Assembly (NCBI GenBank): GCA_018398765.1
Contig: JAHBMJ010003375.1
Location: 26,419 to 90,418, forward strand
DNA from: Chromera velia
Taxonomy: Eukaryota; Sar; Chromeraceae
Direction: 5' to 3'
Length of the DNA stretch: 64,000 nt
Positions 57,367-64,000 of the stretch are shown piece by piece; position 1 is the first letter of the stretch, and each line of letters begins with the position of its first letter. The notes under the pieces are model-generated. The model worked only from the letters and a program-made list of their open reading frames with translations. It was not told the origin of the DNA and made no database searches. The position numbers and the translations under genes were made by a program.

Positions 57367-58675
57367 CTAGCTGCCACTGAAGGCCTCCGGGAAAACTCCA
57401 GAGGGGGACCCCGGATGCGGGGATGCGACAGGAGACTGTTTTCTACTGTCCGCTCCCCCGTTGATTGCGATCCGGGGGGGTGGTTTCATGGGGGCAAGAC
57501 GGGGCTCTGCATTCTTTGAGCTCAGGGGTTTCCGATCTTGGAGTGTGACTGCGTTGGTGTTGGGGGACGAGTGCCTCCCGTGGTCCTCTTCTGATTCTTC
57601 CCACTGCATCTCTGGGCGGTTTGCACTGGGTACTCTGAGGATCTGCTGGGTAGATCTGAGGGAGGGAAGAGAGGCGATCGAATTGGCAGAAGACTTGCGC
57701 ATGATGTTCGTTGCTTGTGGTTCCTTTGATATTTTTTGGAAGTGATCAGACTCCAATTCCTCCTCCTCACGCTCCATCAGGGGACTCGCGTTCGGGTCTC
57801 TTCCTCCAGTTGGAAGACGCTCTGGTCTTTCTGTCGGGTTTCCTAGTTGTTGCTGTGACTGCTGCTGCACGGGGGGGTGCATAAACGGCCTCCTTAGTAT
57901 CGAGAGCACAGAGGAAGAGGCGCGAGACGGGAGGGCTACTGTCTCGAAGGTCACCTCCATCGCCTTCATCACCTGTGCGGAGATGAGATGCATGCGTATT
58001 CATGTATGGGAACTCATGAAGCCAATGTTCCGCAGCCCTTTTTTGAAAAACTTTGAGGGAAGCGGGACTTGGGAAAACTGGCAGAGGGCAGAAGGTGTGA
58101 GGTATGCGAGAAAGACATTGTAAGATGAAGAGAGAGAAACGCCCCCCAGAAAAAAGGGGGAAAGTGCCGAAAGTGCTAGAAAAAGACCCGATAGCCCGAA
58201 GGTCCCTTGCGTACCTCGCTGGCAGTTGGTTTCTCGTAGTGGTTGCTTTTGTCTACGGGGATCTCGAGGGCCTCCCTCAGCCAGGAGGCGATCCCACAGG
58301 GAATTCCCTCCACATCCAGAGGAAAGGGGTAGGGGAACACGGGGGGGAGCACCTGCATGCATTCACACAGACAGATAGACATAGATCGATCCACATATGT
58401 GCACACAAGGAGTACTTCGATCTTGTGCGATCGCACAGACACACCGAATTTCCATCGAACGGCAAGAGTACAGGTTCGAAAAACCAAAAAAGGCACTCGA
58501 GACCAGAAGAAACCGCCTCATCCTGTCCGTTTTTCCTCACCCCCCTTCGCCTTCTTGTTCTCCCTCCACCCACAGCGCAGACAAGGCAGACCTTCCACAA
58601 AGCCGCATCGGGTCCTCCCAGAATTTCAGAGCAGAGGAGAAGCAGAGCGTGCACATCATCCCTCACGTTCCACTG

Positions 58676-58710
<35 letters not shown>

Positions 58711-59756
58711 CGAGCAACGAATCATGGAGGCACACGGAGAAGAGAGGAGAGGAGAAGACAGGGTAACCAGGAAAGAACAGGGAGTTGTTTTTCATTCGAC
58801 ACTTTCCATACAGGCAGAACAGAGCGTGGAAGAATCCTTGAGGCTTTCAGACGGGTTTTGTGCTCGGCTTGGGCAGAAAATATTTGCAGAAGACATACAC
58901 ACAAAAGAGATATTACTTTGACTAAGAAAACAGGAGGTCCAATCCAGGGACAATCTAGACTCACATGTCCTCCAATCATTTTCTGCGGATGGATGTAAGC
59001 TCTCGTATCTGCAGAGAGAACCAAACCGAACGGGGCAGAGAGAAATCTGAGGCCTTCATCCACTTCCTAGGCAAGCCGCTTCTTTCTTTTTCTTTTAGAC
59101 AAGTGAGAATCCCTTGATCAGTGTCGAACAGCCGCATGACCAATCACGTGGTCTCTCTCACAGCACACTGACTCAAGTGATTGATTGGCTAAAGACCCCC
59201 CCTAGCTTCTGACTGCCTCTCTCCATTGGATCCGGAGACCGAAGAAGAAAAATTCAGAGGGCACGACAGAGAGAGGAGATTTCCAGAGAGAACAGAAAGA
59301 AAGCGGACCATGACAAACGGAAATTTTGTACCTCATGCAAGAACGTGTAGACAGAGCGGTCGCCGTGCTTGAGAGAGAGAGGTAAACGGGGCAGGAAAGA
59401 GGGAAGGAAAGAAGGGCGGAAGGGAAACAAAAAGGAGGGAAGGGAGGGAAGAAGAAAGGAGGTTAGGAATGAAGGAGAGGAACATGAGACAAGAAAGGAC
59501 GCGTTGAGGCAGGAATCGTCTTTTTCCTGTCTCGTCTATTTGTCGACTGACATGCAAACTGTGAGTGGATTTTCTCGACGTCCCCGTCCCCGTTCACGCG
59601 ACACGCACTACCCATGTCAATCAGCACCAGCCGCCTTCTTTCAGTATCAAGCTGAACGAACAAATATGCACTCATACAGGGAGGGCAGATATATATGCCG
59701 GCAGACAGAAAGAGTCAGCCAGATAGCAAGCCAGTCAGCCAGAGAGTGCGCACGCA

Positions 59757-59796
<40 letters not shown>

Positions 59797-62700
59797 CACA
59801 CATACATACATACACACACACAGAGTGTGTGAGAGAGAGAGAACTTGGAATTACTCACCTCTCTGGCTGTAGAAGAAAAAGAAAAAAGGGTCTCGAACAG
59901 GGAAAGCGGAAGTAAAGAGACTGAGAAAGTCAGAGAGTCGGAGAGACAATTTCAAAACGCAGAAAGACAGACAGATGGCAGACACAAGCATCGCGAAAAA
60001 GCTCACTCCCTCTTAGTCTGACTTAGGGGACAGACCCACCATAACATTTTTGAGGGACAGGTCGAAGTGCCCCACCCCCTTCTCGTGCAAGTACGTGACC
60101 ACTCTTGAGAGCTGCATACACAAATCGAGTCTCTGTCTGAGGTCTCTGAAGTCAACCAGACACCTCTTCCCTCCAGGTCCACGGGAGCTGAAGGCCCCCT
60201 TGAAGCCCCTCCGAGGAGGATGGCTTTCCTTGTCCTTCTCCCTCTCGGCTGCATGAACACACAGTCAGTGAGTGAGTGGTGTGAAAGCCGTGGGGTGGAA
60301 AACAGACAATGAAATTCGATTGCGCACTTAGATTTCCGCAAGTCCTTCTTTCTCGACGAAGTCTCCCACCCCTCCGTGCGAGAAAAGGCGGGTGGTTTTG
60401 CGCTGGCTGGACCTTCATGCTTGAGTGGAGGGTGCAATAGAGCGTTTCTACATGGACCCAAAGGAAGAGAGAAAAATTGAAATCCCACAGCCAATCAGGA
60501 AATCGATATAGAGAGCAATTGGAAGAGATCGGCAGAATGAAAAAAAAGGGAAACTTCTCCAGACATGCCTCTTCAATCGGTGGGTGCACGAGGGGTGGAC
60601 GAAGGAAGAAGTGAAGTAGAAGAAGAAGAGAGGCCTAGACAGAGGATGGAAGAACATCAAAATAGGAATAGAAGAAGAAGAAGAAGAACAAGAGAAAACA
60701 AAGGCAAGCCAAGAGCATCCTCCAGACTGACGAGCAGGCCCCGCAACGTTGAAATTCGAGTACGCTGATGACATGGGATCTTCCAGGAAAAAAAGGGGAG
60801 GGAAATTCTCGAATCTCGGAAGGCCGTGAGAGGGCCTCGATTTCCTCCCAAGTTGCCATCGAAAATTTCTTTGCGGTTTCAAAGTATTCCGAATCGGTGC
60901 CGCCTCCCTCAACTTTTCTTTATCTTCTTCCCGCCTTTTCTGTCTTGCCTCTTCTCTTTGTCGGTCTTTCTCTCTTTGCGCCGTCTCCTCCTCAGTCTCT
61001 CCCTCACGTTTGGGGATCTGCTGTCTCGGAAACACAGGCGGTTCCTCATCGTCTACTTCCTCGTCGTCTGATCCCGTCCGTCCACAATGAAAACACGCAA
61101 AGGTTTTCCTTCGCTGTTTCCTTTTTGCAATCGCTTTTCTCATCCTCTCTTGGAACACACCCTTTCCATCCCGCTGTCCATCCTCTTCTTCCCCCCCCGA
61201 CAAGAGCTCCGCCGTGTCTCCCGTCGGAGACGCCTTCACCTTCTGCTGCTGTTTCACAAGATTGGTGGAACTGTCCGTTGCATCGGGAATCAAAGAAATC
61301 CTATGCCGCGTCATGTACGAAGCAATGTGACTAGCAAGCTTTGCCTGATAGGGCAGCAGAGAGGAGAACAGGTCCCCCCCAATGATCCACTCAGAGACCG
61401 TGAAGCTGTCCAAAAGGTCAACACAAAAGCCTGCACACAGGCAGATAGAGACAAGACAGTTGTATCAAAACAATAACACATAACGCAAAGGAAAACAGTC
61501 GGTCCACAAAAGAAACCATCAGGCGGGTTGATGCAGAACAGTGAACAGACTCTCAGCGGGTTGATGCAGAACAGCGAACAGACACACAGCCAAGAGAAAA
61601 CACCACTCCCCATACCGACCTAGCGTCCTCATCAAGTGGGGGTGCACAAGACCTCCGAGGACCTCAACTGAGTGCTGCGTGGCCTTCAGCGATCTGCACG
61701 CAAAGCAGAGGTCGAATTGAATTCCCGCACGTTTGCGAAAAAAATCATTCCCTTTAGGTTGTGCCCTTAGTTACACGACGCATTCCTTCATGCCTGCTGC
61801 GCGGACGGAAAAAAACAGAAGAAGAAGAGGAGAGCCTGCCAACTGGGAGGATGCCGTGCAGATCCCAATCGCACCAAAAGCAGCCGACTCTCTTCGTCCC
61901 TCCTCCGAACAAAGCGAAGGGCCACGAGAGAAGAGAGGGCAATTGCATGCAACTAAACAAATCACAGCAACCATGTCAGCAGACCTCGCCACATACCTCT
62001 CTATACTCCACGCTAGCCTGATTGCCCTCAACTGCCATCTCGGGTGCTGCCTGTGCACAGCAACCCCCAGGCTCCCCCCCCCCGTGCCCCCCGAGGCCCC
62101 AGATGGAGCGTCTGCAGACGGAGGGACTCCATTCTGCATCTCTGCTGCAGAGCTTGCGGCTAGTCCCGGGGAGGCAGAAGAAGAAGAGACGGGAGTTGGA
62201 GAGGCAGCAGAGGGAGCAGAGAGGTCGGGGGGGCGGGGGATCATCACTCCTTGGAACATCTGCACGCGCGGGCAGGGGGGTGGGATAGAATGCGCGCAAT
62301 CAGACATCCGACTGGTGATTCGTGTGCGAGGCACGGCTTGTATACGTGCATGCTATGCATGTCCTCGGGCGTTTGTGTGTGTAGAGAAGAGAGCAGAGGA
62401 GACATGAATGGTGGTGATGCAAAGAAAGTGGGTGGCATGGACCAAAGTAACAGAGGAAGCAGCTCCATCCGATGTAAATATGGAGTGTCAAGATGCTGGG
62501 AGGGGCACGCTAGTCCTTCATTAGTATGTGATTGACTGACTAAGAAACCGACCGTTGCCTGTCCGCCCTCTTCCTCCTTCTCCCCCTTCACCCAAACAAC
62601 CCGTCCCTCTGGTCCCCCGTCAGCCAGAAGGGCCGTGGCGACTGCCTCTACTTCCTTCTTCAGAAGAGGGTCGAAGGACTTGGAAACTGCTGAGGGGAGT

Positions 62701-63495
62701 GGACGTGCCTCTCGTCGTTTGAAGAGAAGGAGGAAGGCTGCCTGCCGGGCCTCCTCGAGGATGGACAGCTGGAGGCGCACCAACTCAGGGAGCTTCTCGA
62801 TGAACACGTCCAATTCGTCCTGAAGATTCAGATGCACACGATCCATGCAGGACAAAATGCAATGCAGATAGAGTATATTGTATCCTCTGTATCCAGGAAG
62901 TGAGGCTTTCTGCTGCTGCTTTCCAAGAGCTTTCTCAACATTGCATCTCACGAGGAGGAGGGCCTACACACCCGGATTGACGTTCGTCAATCAATATCTC
63001 CGCCAAAGACTAATCCATCAATCTGTCCTTATAGGGAAGAAAATGGCACACGGGAAGCTCCAAAGACTCGAAAGACGACTGGGACAGGGGGCTGCAAGCC
63101 CCGACACACGGCTGGGTGGCGCTGTGAAGCAACACCAGGCCATTGAGAGGAGGCAGGGCGCGAAAAATGCGACCATTGATATGTTTATGTTCAACCAATG
63201 CGCATCAACGAAGATTCTGCACGATCAATTTGTCAGACTGAGGCAGACTGACCAGGGTCCACTCGGAGAAGATTGCGTATTCGGAAGTGGCCATCCAACA
63301 TGCGAATCTCTCGTCCTCGTTCGCATTCTCTGCATTCAGTGCTGTGCTGCGTATGCTCTCCTCTGCCCTCAACAGGTACCGAAATATGGCCTGGAGACGG
63401 TCTATGCGGGCGTTCTGGGAAGGAGACGGGGGGCTCTTGACTGTCGAACTGCTGTACCTCGGCACGAAGCGGTCGGGGGAGTCAAGGGGTCGCAT
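57367..63495 (-). CDS. Divergent protein kinase with large internal insertion
   Basis: Modelled exons: 63495-63253, 62819-62553, 62259-61997, 61693-61620, 61430-60732, 60248-60040, 59651-59552, 59008-58965, 58672-58592, 58352-58215, 57972-57367; 2724 nt, 907 aa, all phases matching. Residues 1-170 are helical with no known domain. Kinase landmarks: Gly-rich GASGGTGGGSLGVAV; RAIRLA at the beta-3 position with Arg251 where Lys is usual; likely alpha-C Glu268; HPHLMRTLG; hinge SEWIIGGDLFSSLL; catalytic loop HFDLSLKNVM (Asp578, Asn583); LIDMGSA (DMG for DFG, Asp597); YTRAYIHPQ for the APE region; DDVHALLLLCSEIL. About 190 charged residues are inserted between hinge and catalytic loop. The C-terminal 200 residues are Ser/Pro/Gln-rich. 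An upstream start beyond 63495 cannot be excluded. Confidence 0.82.
58677..58710. repeat. CAAT microsatellite at a kinase splice acceptor
   Basis: TCAA tetranucleotide repeat (GATT on the coding strand), directly abutting the TTGCAG acceptor of the exon starting at 58672. Confidence 0.9.
59757..59825. repeat. CA microsatellite in a kinase intron
   Basis: CA run with ATAC interruptions, between the catalytic-loop exon and the DMG exon. Confidence 0.9.
61505..61583. repeat. Short tandem duplication in a kinase intron
   Basis: Two adjacent copies of a unit containing GCGGGTTGATGCAGAACAG, in the intron before the exon ending at 60732. Confidence 0.8.
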
Positions 63496-64000
63496 CTTCA
63501 ATGTTAAAATTCCAGAGACTGAAAGGGAGAGAAGTAGAGTGGCACCCCTCTCAAAACTTTGACTCTCCAGGGCCCCTCAATGTGGCCTTTGAAGCAGAAC
63601 TCCGCCTTAGGACCCCCGTCGCAGGGAAACATGAATTGAAGTCAGAACACAACTAGAAGATGTGCCTCGTTTCAGAAGAGGCAAGACGTGAGAGCTGTGC
63701 AATTCTTTAGCTATCGGTAGCGAGGAGTGCGTCCGCGCTTGCTGCTTCCTACACTCCTGTAGTCGATCCAATCTTCTCCTATTCTTCTCCTGCATGCCTC
63801 TGTATGGCCCCGGAAAGCGAAGCGGGGGGCACTTAGAAAACAGAAATACCCCAGCCCACGTGCGTGCACGCGCTGTCTTTCGGCAAAAACCCGGCCCCGA
63901 AAGGCTTAATGTGCGCCATGCGTGCGTCAGATGGGGCGCTTACCCCCGGGCTTTTTTCCCGGGGGGGGGGGCAGAGTTCCGCGGCTTTTCCCGCGAGGGG
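63496..64000. other. Right edge, upstream of the kinase
   Basis: No gene supported. The last 60 bases contain a GC-rich hairpin (CCCCCGGG, T run, CCCGGGGG) and a long G run, which may mark a contig edge. The first part should hold the kinase promoter. Confidence 0.5.

Noticed and set aside
59335-59372. Possible kinase exon (HGDRSVYTFLHE)
   Set aside because: It cannot be joined in phase with either neighbour, whereas 59651-59552 joins directly to 59008-58965 and gives a continuous activation segment.

Overview
The window reads as nuclear DNA of a photosynthetic alveolate, most likely a chromerid such as Chromera velia. This assignment is inference, not proof. It rests on spliceosomal introns that restore exact reading frames, very many microsatellites and minisatellites, divergent but recognisable eukaryotic proteins, and large families of CxH...CxxC zinc-knuckle-like repeats fused to other modules. 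No prokaryotic operon, CRISPR array, convincing tRNA or rRNA was seen. Single N bases at 14471, 36888 and 50439 mark uncertain homopolymer or microsatellite assembly.

Layout, left to right. (1) A minus-strand ankyrin-repeat gene (4623 down past base 1) in which each complete repeat is its own phase-0 exon. (2) Divergent from it, an 11-exon SNAPC3/SNAP50 homologue (5456-11620, +), a subunit of the complex that starts snRNA transcription. (3) A non-coding stretch with an 83-bp hairpin-forming satellite. (4) A 9-exon calpain (13300-20356, +) with a helical-repeat N-terminus, complete Cys-His-Asn triad and a CaaX-like tail. (5) A head-to-head pair of single-exon paralogues (24080-26170, - and 27789-29852, +) that join an N-terminal CBM20-like starch-binding domain to 16 or 7 zinc-knuckle-like repeats. 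Each is followed by a decayed repeat remnant. (6) About 4 kb without a supported gene. (7) An 11-exon U2A' (SNRPA1/LEA1) gene (39582-34620, -). (8) Divergent from it, a 7-exon, roughly 2630-residue protein (40403-50056, +) with an N-myristoylation signal, a degenerate NACHT-like region and C-terminal WD40 repeats. (9) A minus-strand ORF (54349-51755) with two tandem modules of zinc-knuckle-like repeats plus HNH nuclease, the second cut by a stop codon. (10) An 11-exon divergent protein kinase (63495-57367, -).

The exon models were built by hand from splice motifs. All complete models sum to whole codons: SNAPC3 766 aa, calpain 1254 aa, U2A' 283 aa, WD40 protein 2632 aa, kinase 907 aa. Of 54 modelled introns, 29 have C at donor position +3 (GTCAGT, GTCGGT and similar), and most acceptors end in GCAG. 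Two genes (SNAPC3 and U2A') serve snRNA expression and splicing, and two encode proteins with predicted lipid anchors. The most unusual content is the zinc-knuckle-like repeat family, attached to a starch-binding module at one locus and to HNH nuclease modules at another.
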